Shown: one piece after another, positions 37,091 through 46,471 of the stretch
Layout: every line of letters starts with the position of its first letter
How positions within the stretch are numbered: the stretch's first letter is position 1
NCBI RefSeq assembly: GCF_004771275.1
Contig: NZ_RQEV01000010.1
Location: 62,001 to 126,000, forward strand
Length of the DNA: 64,000 nt
Reading direction: 5' to 3'
DNA from: Leptospira fluminis
Lineage (GTDB): Bacteria > Spirochaetota > Leptospiria > Leptospirales > Leptospiraceae
Notes under the pieces: generated by a model
Database searches by the model: none
What the model was told of the DNA's origin: nothing
Seen by the model: the letters and a program-made list of their open reading frames with translations, nothing else
Made by a program: the position numbers and the translations under genes

Positions 37091-38515
37091 ATGTTTAGTC
37101 CTGAAAAGAAAACAAAAATCGTCTGTACCATAGGTCCATCCTCCTCGGAAGAGCCGATCATCACCGCTCTTTTAAGGGCGGGAATGGACATCGCGCGGAT
37201 GAATTTTTCACACGGCACCCATGAAGATCACAAAAGAGTCTTTGAAAAATTGCGTAAATGCGAATCCGAATCCGGAACTCCCCTGGGAATCATCGCTGAC
37301 CTACAGGGACCTAAAATCCGAACCGGAAAACTTCGCGTTCCCCAAATCCAACTCGAAAAGGGCAAAACGATACGACTTCTTGCGGATCCCGATTATCTAG
37401 GCGATTCTGAAGCGATCGGCACTACCTTTCCCACTCTAATCGAAGACCTAAGAACTGGCGACAAACTTCTTATCGACGACGGTAAATTGCTGTTGGAGGT
37501 GGATTCTAAGACGGAAAAGGAAGCCGTTTTAAGGATTTTGATCGGAGGAATATTAAAAAGTAACAAAGGAATCAACCTCCCCGGAACTCCCATCTCCGCC
37601 CCTGCGCTTTCCGAAAAGGATTTATCGGATCTGAAATTCGCCTTAACCCTAGGAGTGGATTACGTCGCATTAAGTTTTGTTCGCCGTGCAAGCGACTTGG
37701 AACTTGCCAGAGAAATGATGAGAGGCTCGCAGATAGGACTGATCGCGAAAATTGAACGTCCGGAAGCGATCCGGAATATCGACGAAATCATTGAATCGGC
37801 CGACGGAATCATGATCGCTCGCGGCGATTTGGGCGTGGAAGTGGAAACGGAAAAAGTCCCGGTACTCCAAAAAGAACTGATTTTTAAGGCCAATCGCGCG
37901 GGAAAGCCGGTGATCACTGCAACGCAGATGCTCGAATCGATGGTGGAAAATCCCAGACCGACCCGAGCCGAAGCGAGCGACGTCGCGAACGCGGTTATGG
38001 ATGGAACCGATGCCGTAATGCTTTCGGGAGAATCCGCCAGCGGGATGTATCCTGTGGAATCCGCGGAGATGATGGCGAAAATATTAAGGGAAACGGAAAA
38101 TATAGATCGTATCTACGAAATCCACTGGAATCTCAAAAAATCAGAGTTGGAAGTGGAAAGGGCCGCTCTCGGTTCCGCGGCGAGAGAAATCGCCCACGAT
38201 ATAGGAGCGCGAGCCATCGTCAATTTTACCAGAAGCGGTTACTCCGCGTTAATCACTTCGGAAATGAGACCGAAGGTACCTATCCTTTCCTTTACACCCT
38301 ACCTTGCGACTGCGAGAAAAATGAAACTATATCGGGGAGTCCAACCTTACGTAATGCCTTTTATGGACACGTTTCAGGATATGATACGCTACATGGAAAC
38401 TAAACTCGCGGAGGACCAAAGGCTTACTCCCGGAGACATCATCGTGATCTTATCCGGCGCTCCCGGAGGGCAGGCAAAGTCGGTGGATTTTTTACAAATC
38501 TACAGGATAAAATAG
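37091..38515 (+). CDS. pyk: Pyruvate kinase
   Basis: 474 residues converting phosphoenolpyruvate and ADP to pyruvate and ATP. The sequence opens KTKIVCTIGPSSSEEPII and contains the family signature LIAKIERPEAIRNIDEIIESADGIMIARGDLGVE. The substrate loop is ATQMLESMVENPRPTRAEASDVANAVMDGTDAVMLSGESA. The C-terminal domain has the usual regulatory fold and the length is normal. GGAGG precedes the ATG by 9 bases. It is convergent with the MscS gene, with only 4 bases between stops and no obvious terminator. Confidence 0.97.
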   Translation: MFSPEKKTKIVCTIGPSSSEEPIITALLRAGMDIARMNFSHGTHEDHKRVFEKLRKCESESGTPLGIIADLQGPKIRTGKLRVPQIQLEKGKTIRLLADPDYLGDSEAIGTTFPTLIEDLRTGDKLLIDDGKLLLEVDSKTEKEAVLRILIGGILKSNKGINLPGTPISAPALSEKDLSDLKFALTLGVDYVALSFVRRASDLELAREMMRGSQIGLIAKIERPEAIRNIDEIIESADGIMIARGDLGVEVETEKVPVLQKELIFKANRAGKPVITATQMLESMVENPRPTRAEASDVANAVMDGTDAVMLSGESASGMYPVESAEMMAKILRETENIDRIYEIHWNLKKSELEVERAALGSAAREIAHDIGARAIVNFTRSGYSALITSEMRPKVPILSFTPYLATARKMKLYRGVQPYVMPFMDTFQDMIRYMETKLAEDQRLTPGDIIVILSGAPGGQAKSVDFLQIYRIK

Positions 38516-38519
38516 ATTT

Positions 38520-39389
38520 TCATAATAAGGGAATCCGAGCCTCTTCGAATTCCCTCAATATGACCTTGGAGATATTCGCTCTTTGGTTTCTCTTTTCCTT
38601 GATATGAGTCAGGTATCTTAACGAAAAAAGGACGCCGCCTTCTTCCGTAAGAATATAAACGATCGGCGTGGTGATCCCTAGGCGGACCAAATAGTTCTTG
38701 GAAAGTTCGCGAGCGGTATAGTCGATCTGAGGCCTGTCGATCACGGATTCGTTTTTTATAATGGAGTTCAATATCTCTTCGGCTTTTTTCCAATCCGCGG
38801 AATGAGGGATCTTAACTTTGAATTCGTCCCAGACAAACCCCATTTTTTCTTTGATTACGTACACTTTATTCAGAATCACGGAATGATTCGGAAGGTGAAT
38901 CAAACGATTGGTCGATTGCTCGGATTTGGGATCGACGCTCACTTCCATGAGCGTAAATCGGTTGATCCCTATGTTGACCACGTCTCCCTTGACACCTTCA
39001 ATTTCTATCCTGTCCCCTACTTCGAAACCGTTGCTTCCGTGGATGAGAAACCAACCCACATAATTCAATGTGACGTCCTTGAGAGAGATCACGATACCGG
39101 CCCCGGCCAATCCCATAACGGTAGGAAGATAAGAAAGTCCCGAAAAAACGACGGGCAACAGGGAAATCACGCCGACTAAGACGAAGGAAATCCGGGTCAA
39201 TCTTCTCCTATTGTATTGTGCCGATGCGTCTGCGGGCGGGATCAGGCGATCCAATAAAAAGACAAAACTTTTGTATATTACAATAAGCGAAAGAATGAAA
39301 TAGATAACGAGAACGAAGTCCTGGGTAAAGGACCTTTCCTTTAAACCGAGCAAGTATAAGGGGTTTAATAATTCTACTATTTCCAACAT
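38520..39389 (-). CDS. MscS-family mechanosensitive ion channel
   Basis: 289 residues. N-terminal membrane segments lie near 25-45 and 65-90, and the pore-lining helix is near LPTVMGLAGAGIVISLKDVTLNYVGWFLIHGSNGFEVGDRIEIEGVKGDVVNIGI. The cytoplasmic beta domain includes LPNHSVILNKVYVI. Such channels release solutes on hypo-osmotic shock. Three membrane helices are visible; the length matches the small MscS class. The gene sits alone between pyk (convergent) and aroB, whose stop lies 70 bases upstream of its start. Confidence 0.9.
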   Translation of the reverse strand: MLEIVELLNPLYLLGLKERSFTQDFVLVIYFILSLIVIYKSFVFLLDRLIPPADASAQYNRRRLTRISFVLVGVISLLPVVFSGLSYLPTVMGLAGAGIVISLKDVTLNYVGWFLIHGSNGFEVGDRIEIEGVKGDVVNIGINRFTLMEVSVDPKSEQSTNRLIHLPNHSVILNKVYVIKEKMGFVWDEFKVKIPHSADWKKAEEILNSIIKNESVIDRPQIDYTARELSKNYLVRLGITTPIVYILTEEGGVLFSLRYLTHIKEKRNQRANISKVILREFEEARIPLL

Positions 39390-39459
39390 AGGTTAGAAGG
39401 AACAATTTAACCGGTCCGCCTTCCTGCAATCAAGGCTAATCCGAACGAGGCTCCGACTT

Positions 39460-40551
39460 TTAAAGTTTCTTTTGGCGTCTAAAAACGTCCGCAATTTCCT
39501 CTAAAGATACGGGGATATCCCAGACCGCGTTTCCAGGAGATCTCAATAACACGAAACGCACGGAAGAACCTACGTTTTTCTTATCGTGAAGAGCGTGTTG
39601 TGCGACCTTCTTCGATTTGCTGCCGTCCCGATAAGGCAAATCGTATTTTTTCAGGATCTCTTTCAGGGAATTTATGAAGTCCGGATCGAGTCCTTCTTTT
39701 TCGGAGGAAAGAATCGCAGCGGTGACGAGTCCGATCGAGACGGCTTCTCCATGCGAATACCTGCGATATTTTGTTAGGGACTCGATCGCATGCGCGGTGG
39801 TATGTCCCAAATTCAAGGTTTTACGGAGTCCCGCTTCCCTTTCATCCTGTCCGACGATTTTGGCTTTAAAACGTACCGATTCCGCGATAAAATCATGAAG
39901 GACATCCGATCCTTGGTCGTAAATCTCCGAATCATGGGATTTGATTTTCTCGAAATATTCCCCGCCTTCCAAAACGGAATGTTTCACGATTTCCGCCATT
40001 CCGCACCGCCATTCCTTTCTAGGAAGACTTGCGAGCGCGGATAAAGGTGCAAATACGAACTCGGGCTGGTAGAAAGAGCCGATCATATTTTTGCCCAGAT
40101 CCGCGTTTACCGCCACCTTTCCACCCACGGAAGAATCCACGCAGGCCAATAAAGTCGTCGGAATCTGCGCGAATTTAATTCCGCGCAAGAAAGTAGAAGC
40201 GATAAAGCCGGCAAAATCACCGACGACTCCGCCGCCTACGGCAAGGATAAGACTCTTGCGATCCGCACCCAATCGAATCAGACGGTTATAGACTTCCGCG
40301 GTGCGACCTATGTGTTTGTTTTTTTCCCCGCTACGGATATGGATCTCGTGAATCGGTCGTTCCAGGCCCTTAAGCTCGGAAGTGTATTGTCCGGAAAATA
40401 ACTTAGACAATTTCTTTTCGGTTAAGATAAAAATCGAAGATACTTCGCGAACGGATTCCACGACTTCCTTTAAACCTTGAAAATCTTGATTTAAGATTAC
40501 TGAATATTCCTTGGAGGAAGTCCTTACTTTTATTTCCCGGATCGGATTCAT
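39460..40551 (-). CDS. aroB: 3-dehydroquinate synthase
   Basis: 363 residues, second step of the shikimate pathway: DAHP to 3-dehydroquinate, NAD- and zinc-dependent. Motifs include LAVGGGVVGDFAGFIASTFLRGIKFAQIPTTLLACVDSSVGGKVAVN, GMAEIVKHS and LNLGHTTAHAIE, whose histidines are zinc ligands. RYSHGEAVSIG follows. The ATG overlaps the NUDIX gene's stop as ATGA, so translation is probably coupled. It ends the long operon in which pheA, tyrA and aroA also lie upstream. Confidence 0.97.
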   Translation of the reverse strand: MNPIREIKVRTSSKEYSVILNQDFQGLKEVVESVREVSSIFILTEKKLSKLFSGQYTSELKGLERPIHEIHIRSGEKNKHIGRTAEVYNRLIRLGADRKSLILAVGGGVVGDFAGFIASTFLRGIKFAQIPTTLLACVDSSVGGKVAVNADLGKNMIGSFYQPEFVFAPLSALASLPRKEWRCGMAEIVKHSVLEGGEYFEKIKSHDSEIYDQGSDVLHDFIAESVRFKAKIVGQDEREAGLRKTLNLGHTTAHAIESLTKYRRYSHGEAVSIGLVTAAILSSEKEGLDPDFINSLKEILKKYDLPYRDGSKSKKVAQHALHDKKNVGSSVRFVLLRSPGNAVWDIPVSLEEIADVFRRQKKL

Positions 40552-41009
40552 TTATCGTACACCCATTGGCTTTTCAGATAAGGAGAAGGCTTGAATTTTC
40601 CGGCAGAAAGATAGGATTTTATGTCCGGTCGTATGTCCATCTCCTTGATGGCTGCGATCGGAAAATATCCGAATCCTGTGATCGCTTTTTCCTTCAGATT
40701 CATTTCCGGATCCTGCTTTCTTACGTTCGTTAAGAACACCAATTGTATCAGATGACGATTCCCTTTCGGATCTATGGATTCGTTCAGGAATAGAAAAGAA
40801 GCCGAAGTGACGTCCAAGGATAATTCCTCCTTTAACTCTCTGCGAAGGGCGTCTTCCGCATTCTCCCCGAATTCGATTCCCCCGCCGGGCAATAACCAAT
40901 AGTAGGAGTCCTTCTTTCTTTGTTGCAGGAGGAGAATTTCGCCTTTTCGGTTACGGATCAGGGCCGCGACCCGAACCCGAAGTCCCTTTTTTTTAAAGAA
41001 GAATTCCAT
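40548..41009 (-). CDS. NUDIX hydrolase
   Basis: 153 residues with a clear Nudix box, GGGIEFGENAEDALRRELKEEL (GX5EX7REUXEE), near residues 44-65. The family cleaves nucleoside diphosphates linked to other groups. The substrate could be a modified nucleotide, ADP-ribose or another; nothing fixes it. It begins 9 bases after rnc and its stop overlaps aroB, so it belongs to the same transcript. Confidence 0.92.
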   Translation of the reverse strand: MEFFFKKKGLRVRVAALIRNRKGEILLLQQRKKDSYYWLLPGGGIEFGENAEDALRRELKEELSLDVTSASFLFLNESIDPKGNRHLIQLVFLTNVRKQDPEMNLKEKAITGFGYFPIAAIKEMDIRPDIKSYLSAGKFKPSPYLKSQWVYDK

Positions 41010-41018
41010 TCAAATTCG

Positions 41019-41759
41019 TTATCCGTTCTTGATACCTAGAATACGTAGCATATTCCGTGCGGCATCCTGTTCGGCAAACTTCTTATTTTTTCCGATGCCT
41101 TCGGTTTCATACTTATCCCTGATTTTAACGGAAACTTGGAAGGTTTTTGCATGATCCGGACCGGATTCCCGAAGCAGGCGGTATGTGGGAAGCGTCTTGA
41201 ATTTTCTCTGGCAGACCTCCTGTAAAAGGGTCTTAAAATCCTTAACCGATTCCAGTTTTTCCGAATTCTCCGCGAATTCGATCAGATTTTTGAGGATAAT
41301 CTTTTCTGCTGCTTCCATCCCTTGGTCCAGATAGACGGCACCGATCAAGGCTTCGAAGAGATTCGCTCCTAATTTCTTTTGACCGGAGCCGCTTCCCTCG
41401 CCACGACCAAGAAGAACATGAGCGCTAAGACCGAGTTGGTCGCTGATCGAGTTCAATACGGTCGTCGATACGAGTTTCGACTTTAGGCGTGAAAGTTCCC
41501 CTTCGCTAGCCTTCGGATATTTACCATAGAGGTATCTTGCGACTACTAGACCTAAAACGGAATCTCCTAAAAATTCCAGTCTTTCGTTGTCCTCTTCGAA
41601 TTCGGAATGTTCGTTTTGATAGGAACTATGCACGAAAGCCAGTTCCAAAAGTTCGATTTTCTTAAAGCGAATCCCGAGCGATTCAGCGAATATTTTAAGG
41701 TCTTTCAGCCTTACGGCTTTCTTAGATTCGTTTGCTTGGAGGGGATTTTTTTTTATCAA
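41019..41759 (-). CDS. rnc: Ribonuclease III
   Basis: 246 residues. The endonuclease domain has the signature [17 protein letters not shown], then [18 protein letters not shown] with the second acidic metal site. A double-stranded-RNA-binding domain closes the protein ([23 protein letters not shown]...[32 protein letters not shown]). It cuts structured rRNA and mRNA. The gene follows acpP after 71 bases that contain a perfect hairpin on the minus-strand RNA, which might be a processing or attenuation site. Confidence 0.97.
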   Translation of the reverse strand: MIKKNPLQANESKKAVRLKDLKIFAESLGIRFKKIELLELAFVHSSYQNEHSEFEEDNERLEFLGDSVLGLVVARYLYGKYPKASEGELSRLKSKLVSTTVLNSISDQLGLSAHVLLGRGEGSGSGQKKLGANLFEALIGAVYLDQGMEAAEKIILKNLIEFAENSEKLESVKDFKTLLQEVCQRKFKTLPTYRLLRESGPDHAKTFQVSVKIRDKYETEGIGKNKKFAEQDAARNMLRILGIKNG

Positions 41760-41791
41760 AGGATTTTGATAAAAGAAGAAGGAAAAGAGAG

Positions 41792-41819
41792 TTCCGAGTT
41801 CCCGTAAAAGAACCCGGAA
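41792..41819 (-). other. RNA hairpin between acpP and rnc
   Basis: On the minus strand, TTCCGGGTTC and GAACTCGGAA form a 10-bp stem with one G-U pair and an 8-base loop. A pyrimidine run CTCTCTTTTCC follows. It could be a leaky terminator of acpP or an RNase III cleavage site ahead of rnc. Confidence 0.5.
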
Positions 41820-41830
41820 ATCCAGTCTGA

Positions 41831-42064
41831 TTAGGACTTAAGAGCGTCGATGAATTTGATAACGTCTCCGACGGTTTGGATCTTTTCAGCATCCTCGTCG
41901 GAAATTTCAACACCGAACTCCTCTTCGAGAGCCATTACTAGCTCAACGGTGTCAAGGGAGTCTGCTCCAAGGTCGTCGATGAAGTGCGCTTCAGGAGTAA
42001 CTTCGGATTCGTCGACTCCGAGTTGCTCAACTATGATGGACTTTATCTTTTCGAAATCTGCCAT
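41831..42064 (-). CDS. acpP: Acyl carrier protein
   Basis: 77-residue carrier of fatty-acyl intermediates. The phosphopantetheine serine lies in [25 protein letters not shown] (S36), and the protein is acidic as expected. A ribosome-binding site (GGAGG) precedes the ATG. It follows fabG after a 451-base gap that includes a terminator, so it probably has its own promoter, in keeping with the high level of ACP needed. Confidence 0.98.
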   Translation of the reverse strand: MADFEKIKSIIVEQLGVDESEVTPEAHFIDDLGADSLDTVELVMALEEEFGVEISDEDAEKIQTVGDVIKFIDALKS

Positions 42065-42455
42065 TTGTTTCCTCCGTACCAGCGAAGTGGTATGTAAGTT
42101 TTAGTTAGGTTTAGAATCGGGGATGAATTCATCCACCGATTTTTAAACATTTTTATCCGGAAAGTTTTGGCAAGCGTTAACGGGCGAGATTCGGAAAAAA
42201 ACCTATTAGAAAAGAAAAAACCGAAGAAAATTTTTCGTAAGTGAAAAGTCGCATTGAATCAGTTTTTCTTTTGCGAGATCAGTAAGTTTTTTTATTCCAG
42301 AATTGTAACTTTCCAGCTCAAAAAAAAAGAGGAGATTCAACTTTAGATTCCTTCCAGTTATGCGAGCCGACTTCTCTTTCGAACGAACGCTAGGAGAAAA
42401 AGAGCCTTTCTTTCTAAAGATTCGAACGGCGTTCACCTAAATCGGAACAAATATG
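42065..42455. promoter_or_regulatory. Long acpP upstream region
   Basis: About 390 bases between the fabG terminator and acpP. It is AT-rich with T- and A-runs. I see no supportable gene; a 76-codon frame at 42206-42436 is lysine/phenylalanine-rich and unlike a protein. It must hold the acpP promoter, but I cannot place the -35 and -10 boxes with confidence. Confidence 0.45.
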
Positions 42456-42483
42456 AAAAAGCCCGATGAAAATCGGGCCTTTT
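42456..42483. terminator. Rho-independent terminator after fabG
   Basis: Perfect stem GCCCGAT / ATCGGGC (42461-42478) with a 4-base loop, flanked by AAAAA and CTTTTC. It would work on either strand; for minus-strand fabG it comes about 38 bases after the stop. Confidence 0.9.
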
Positions 42484-42515
42484 CTAGTAAGGATCGCTTG
42501 GGAGTGCGAACGAAT

Positions 42516-43280
42516 TTACGCTTGAACTCCCGGCAAGAATCCTCCGCCGTTCACTTCTATCACTTGACCGGTGATAAAAGAAGCCAGATCGGAAGCCAGA
42601 AAAGCGATCGTATTCGCGATATCCTCCGGTTGTCCCGCTCTTTTCAAAGGAATCGCCGCTACCATAGCCAGACGTAATTTTTCAGGAATCGCATCCGTCA
42701 TTTCCGTATGGATAAATCCCGGTGCGATTGCGTTGCAACGGACCTTACGAGAAGCCATCTCCAGAGCCACAGCTTTAGTGAAACCGATTACACCCGCTTT
42801 AGATGCGGAATAATTTGTTTGCCCAATGTTTCCGTTCACGCCTGCGATCGAGGACAGATTGATAATCGATCCTCCGTTCGGATTTTTTGCCATGAATTTG
42901 ACGGCGGCTTGGGTACAATTAAAGGTACCGGTCAAATTTACCGCAATCACTGCATCCCATTGTTCCGGTTTCATTCTAAGTAACAAAGTGTCTTTCGTAA
43001 TTCCTGCGTTGTTAACGAGAACGTCCACGGAACCGAAAGCGTCCACCGTCGCCTGGATTCCGGCATGAGCCGAATCCGCGTTGGCAACGTTAACGGAGAT
43101 TCCGATCGCTTTCACGCCAGTCGCCTTAGCGATTTCCGCGGCCGTAGCCTTACTGGCCTCCTCATTCAAGTCTGCAATTACAACGTTCGCACCGGCCTGT
43201 GCTAATTTTAAAGCAGTAGCTTTTCCGATTCCGCGTGCCGACCCGGTAATAATGGCGTTTTTGCCTTTCAAATCAATCAT
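42516..43280 (-). CDS. fabG: 3-oxoacyl-[acyl-carrier-protein] reductase
   Basis: 254 residues of the classical SDR family. The cofactor loop TGSARGIGKAT is near residue 12, NNAGITKD and the catalytic NLSSIAGVNGNIGQTNYSASKAG (Ser, Tyr, Lys) follow, and the C terminus is FITGQVIEVNGGGFL. It reduces 3-oxoacyl-ACP in fatty acid synthesis. Position between plsX and acpP supports FabG rather than a general SDR. The 128 bases before its start, and then repeat R3, separate it from plsX. A terminator follows. Confidence 0.95.
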   Translation of the reverse strand: MIDLKGKNAIITGSARGIGKATALKLAQAGANVVIADLNEEASKATAAEIAKATGVKAIGISVNVANADSAHAGIQATVDAFGSVDVLVNNAGITKDTLLLRMKPEQWDAVIAVNLTGTFNCTQAAVKFMAKNPNGGSIINLSSIAGVNGNIGQTNYSASKAGVIGFTKAVALEMASRKVRCNAIAPGFIHTEMTDAIPEKLRLAMVAAIPLKRAGQPEDIANTIAFLASDLASFITGQVIEVNGGGFLPGVQA

Positions 43281-43408
43281 CGGTTTCTTTCCTCACCAGA
43301 TTCTGCGGTTAGCCTATTTTTACCTTCCTAGGGGTCAAGGGGTTTTAAGGGGGAAGGAGTCGAGTGAGTGCGATCGGGTGTTATTGCGCGAATGAAGGAG
43401 AAGGTTCT

Positions 43409-43674
43409 GGACTAGTAATGAGGTACGGGGGGTAAGGTGCGGCCCCCACCCTGGTTCGGGTGGAGGAGGTGGGCTCGTGGGCCAATCCTCCAAAGCGCCT
43501 ATCACAAAAACGTCTTTTCGGCAACTTCTTTTTAGATTTTGAACCTGCAGGAACTCCTGCACACAATTTTTCCAAAAAAAACTTTACGTAAGAGAAATTG
43601 CATGCTATGCGCGTCCGAGCGTCACCGCAGGGGGTACCACCGCACCGGCCCCCTCCCAGAGCAGGGTGGGGACT
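43409..43674. repeat. Palindromic intergenic element, copy R3 (identical to R4)
   Basis: Full-length 266-bp copy. Left end: GGACTAGTAATG, then GGCCCCCACCCTGG and GGGCTCGTGGGCC. The core palindrome TGCAGGAACTCCTGCA is at 43546-43561. Right end: GGGGTACCACCGC and AGGGTGGGGACT. I compared it base by base with the reverse complement of R4 (61925-62190) and found no difference. Its last two bases (43673-43674) are part of the plsX stop codon TAG. Confidence 0.97.
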
Positions 43675-44680
43675 ACCCAATCCCATATTCCTTAATACTT
43701 TCCGTAATTCTCCGGTTTACGTTCCGTTCCGCGCATTCGGTCACAACTCGAATCGCACTGCGAACAGCATGAGCATTGGACGAACCATGTCCGATCAGGC
43801 AGATCCCGTCGACCCCGAGTAGAAGCGCGCCCCCATATTCCGCATAATCCAGGCGTTTCTTTATAGCGGTGAAAGTAGGTTTTAGAAGAAGGGCCCCCGT
43901 CTGGGCCAAACTCGACTGCGCGATGCTCTCTCTCAAAACGTTAAAGATGGATTTGGATAACCCCTCCGTCGCCTTCAGGACAATGTTTCCGATAAAACCG
44001 TCGCATATCACGACGTCCACGTCGCGGCCACCGCCGTATAAGTCCCTGCCCTCCACGTTCCCGACGAATTCGATCGGTAGCTTTCTCAATAACTCGAAGG
44101 CTTTCAAGGTGACGGAATTCCCTTTCTTGTCTTCTTCTCCGTTGGAAAGCAGACCTACCTTAGGTCTTTCGATCTCGAAAATCATTTTGGAATAGATTTC
44201 CCCCATGATCGCGAACTGCGCCAGATATTCCGGTTTGCAATCCACATTTGCACCTGCATCGATCAAAAGAGCGGGAGGACCTTTTTCTCTCGGAATCGGA
44301 GCCGCGATCGGAGGTCTGAGAACACCCGGAATTCTTCCTAAATACAGGAGAGACGCGGCCATAGTAGCCCCGGTATTCCCTGGAGAAAACATTCCGACGC
44401 AGGTTTTGTCCGCCACCAGTTGAGCGGATTGGACGACGGAAGAATCCTGCATCGCTCTTACGGCGATAGAAGGGGAATCGTTCATCTCTATGATTTCCCC
44501 GGCATGAACGATACGAATACTTTCGGGATCGTATTCGTATTTCAGAAGAATTTCACTGATTTCTTCCTCTTTGCCGACGAGAACAACCTTTCGTTTGTCT
44601 TCATTAACGGCTGCTACGACGCCTTCCACGATCCGATCGGGACCGTAATCGCCGCTCATTCCGTCGACGGCGACCCACAT
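43673..44680 (-). CDS. plsX: Phosphate acyltransferase PlsX
   Basis: 335 residues, catalysing acyl-ACP to acyl-phosphate for phospholipid synthesis. Motifs include [18 protein letters not shown] at the N terminus, [45 protein letters not shown] and [18 protein letters not shown]. The C-terminal [34 protein letters not shown] is typical. It lies 138 bases after rpmF, the usual partner. Its TAG stop codon overlaps the edge of repeat R3, so the element joins directly onto the 3' end. Confidence 0.97.
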   Translation of the reverse strand: MWVAVDGMSGDYGPDRIVEGVVAAVNEDKRKVVLVGKEEEISEILLKYEYDPESIRIVHAGEIIEMNDSPSIAVRAMQDSSVVQSAQLVADKTCVGMFSPGNTGATMAASLLYLGRIPGVLRPPIAAPIPREKGPPALLIDAGANVDCKPEYLAQFAIMGEIYSKMIFEIERPKVGLLSNGEEDKKGNSVTLKAFELLRKLPIEFVGNVEGRDLYGGGRDVDVVICDGFIGNIVLKATEGLSKSIFNVLRESIAQSSLAQTGALLLKPTFTAIKKRLDYAEYGGALLLGVDGICLIGHGSSNAHAVRSAIRVVTECAERNVNRRITESIKEYGIG

Positions 44681-44818
44681 AGAAACCTTTAGATGCCGCT
44701 AAGGAGACTGCCGGAAATCACCGAAAGCAGTCGGTTGTAGGACTTCCCCAGGAGGGAAAAAGTGATTTGGAGATTGGCTCCGGTCCGGTCGCCGAGAAAA
44801 AAAGGCGCCATACTGAGA

Positions 44819-45019
44819 TTAGGTCTCTTCGTTCGACTTCCTGACTTTAGGCTCCAGAACGACGCGATCTTTATAAAAGCCGCATACGGGACAAATTCTG
44901 TGAGGAGGGCGGAAAGAATTGCAGTTCGGACAAGGAACTAGGTTCGGTTTACCGATCGCGTGGTGTGCACGCTTCATCCTTACTTTGGATTTGGATTTTC
45001 GTCTCTTAGGAACTGCCAT
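44819..45019 (-). CDS. rpmF: 50S ribosomal protein L32
   Basis: 66 residues; the N terminus [21 protein letters not shown] and two cysteine pairs, [23 protein letters not shown], make the zinc ribbon of L32. The rpmF-plsX neighbourhood, conserved in many bacteria, supports the call. A 58-base gap separates it from hisG upstream. Confidence 0.97.
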   Translation of the reverse strand: MAVPKRRKSKSKVRMKRAHHAIGKPNLVPCPNCNSFRPPHRICPVCGFYKDRVVLEPKVRKSNEET

Positions 45020-45077
45020 TGTTCTTCTCTATAGATAAGATCGTTTTTTACGACTATGTTTTTTTTTGGCCGTGATT

Positions 45078-45707
45078 TCACAACCGTTTTTCAAAAGCTA
45101 CGAAGGAATCCAGAAATTCTCCCGATTCCTGTCTCTTAGAATACAAGGAAGACCGATTGAATACGAGCCTCGCCGTGGATTCCAAAATAGTTTCGATTTC
45201 CTTCAGGTTATTCGCCCGCAAAGTGCTTCCCGTGGAAACCAGATCTACGATACAATCGGACAAACCCACTAAAGGGGCCAATTCTATACTTCCGTAGAGC
45301 TTTATCACTTCGCAGCTAATCCCTTTGGAGAGAAAAAATTCCCGTGCCAGATTCGGATATTTCGTAGCTACGCGCACTTTTCTCTTTCCGGAACTCAAAT
45401 TCCAACCGTTCGGAGCGGCCACGGACAGTCTACATTTTCCGATTCCCAAGTCCAAAGGAAGTAACAGGTCGTACCCCCCTTCCTTTAGCACATCCCAACC
45501 TACGATACCGGCATCTGCCGCATTCTGCTCCACGTAAGTCGCCACATCTTGGGAACGCACGAGTAGGATGCGCACCCTTCCCTTCGGGTCCCGATAGATT
45601 AATTCTTTGGAATCCGGATCAGGTCTGCCTTCCAGCCAACCTTTGGAGACCATAAGTTCTATACTCTCCTCCGCAAGCCGTCCTTTCGGAAGCGCCAGAG
45701 TCAGCAT
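45078..45707 (-). CDS. hisG: ATP phosphoribosyltransferase, short form
   Basis: 209 residues, first step of histidine synthesis (ATP plus PRPP). Motifs include [35 protein letters not shown] and [37 protein letters not shown] is also present. The protein lacks the ~80-residue C-terminal regulatory domain of long HisG. Such short forms generally need a separate HisZ subunit, which is not in this window. It lies 1 base after the TPR gene on the same strand. Confidence 0.96.
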   Translation of the reverse strand: MLTLALPKGRLAEESIELMVSKGWLEGRPDPDSKELIYRDPKGRVRILLVRSQDVATYVEQNAADAGIVGWDVLKEGGYDLLLPLDLGIGKCRLSVAAPNGWNLSSGKRKVRVATKYPNLAREFFLSKGISCEVIKLYGSIELAPLVGLSDCIVDLVSTGSTLRANNLKEIETILESTARLVFNRSSLYSKRQESGEFLDSFVAFEKRL

Positions 45708-45708
45708 A

Positions 45709-46452
45709 TCAACTTCCTTGGTTGAGTTTTACTAAGAGATACGTGGCCAACTCTCGGACCGATTTGTATTCGTCCGAAGGAGAAGAAAGTTCCTGCTCCA
45801 ATACTTTGCGCAAGTTTTCCTTGGCCTCCGCCTTTTTACCGTTCTTGGCCTTCAATCTACCGGATTGGTAAAGACTCCATGCGTAAAAACCGGAAACGTT
45901 TCTTCGGTTGTTCAAAAGAGAAACGGCGGTATCGAAATCGGATTCCGCTTGGGGAAACTGCCCGCCGCTTTCCCGGTAATTTCCCGCAATATAAAAATAA
46001 TACGCCTTGATTTCGGGTAACTCGTCGATTTTCTTACCCGCCCATTCCAATTTTTCGCCCGCTTTTGCGAATTCTCCGTTACGGGCGTACAAGTCCCCTA
46101 AGGTTTTGGAAATGCGGATGCGGAGGGACTCGGAATGATAATTGGAAGAAAGTTCTTCGTACTGCTTGATTTTTTCCGCAATGTCGATACCCGGATTCAG
46201 TAGAAATTTCTTTTCCAGAGCTTCCACTGCTATGGTTCCTTTTCGGAATTGGTCCGCTCTGTATTCGTTCCAACCGACTACCGCAACCGTCGTCACAAGC
46301 AAAATCGCGACTCCGATCAGAACCTGTTTTCGGTATTCTCCGACCTTGGCAAAAAAGATCGTAAAGGCCCGCTCCGCGCCTTTGAGATCCGCATACGGAT
46401 CCACATTCACCTGCACGGAGGAATTGGTGGAGTTTTGCTCGAACCTCTTCAT
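45709..46452 (-). CDS. Membrane-anchored TPR-like protein (YfgM-type)
   Basis: 247 residues with one N-terminal transmembrane helix (about 41-60, [19 protein letters not shown]). A helical C-terminal domain of probable TPR-like repeats follows ([87 protein letters not shown]). This layout matches YfgM, an ancillary SecYEG/periplasmic chaperone partner, but also other anchored TPR proteins. It is 19 bases after rpsA in the operon. Confidence 0.75.
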   Translation of the reverse strand: MKRFEQNSTNSSVQVNVDPYADLKGAERAFTIFFAKVGEYRKQVLIGVAILLVTTVAVVGWNEYRADQFRKGTIAVEALEKKFLLNPGIDIAEKIKQYEELSSNYHSESLRIRISKTLGDLYARNGEFAKAGEKLEWAGKKIDELPEIKAYYFYIAGNYRESGGQFPQAESDFDTAVSLLNNRRNVSGFYAWSLYQSGRLKAKNGKKAEAKENLRKVLEQELSSPSDEYKSVRELATYLLVKLNQGS

Positions 46453-46471
46453 TTGGGCTTTCTGGCCTCCC

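Noticed and set aside
42206..42436. 76-codon frame in the acpP upstream region
   Set aside because: Rich in Lys, Phe and Leu, with AT-driven composition, no ribosome-binding site and no recognisable pattern.
43381..43686. 101-codon frame with a sequence shared with the one near 61.9 kb
   Set aside because: The shared peptide is explained entirely by the identical DNA of R3 and R4. It runs through palindromic DNA, has no start context and is not maintained in R1 or R2.
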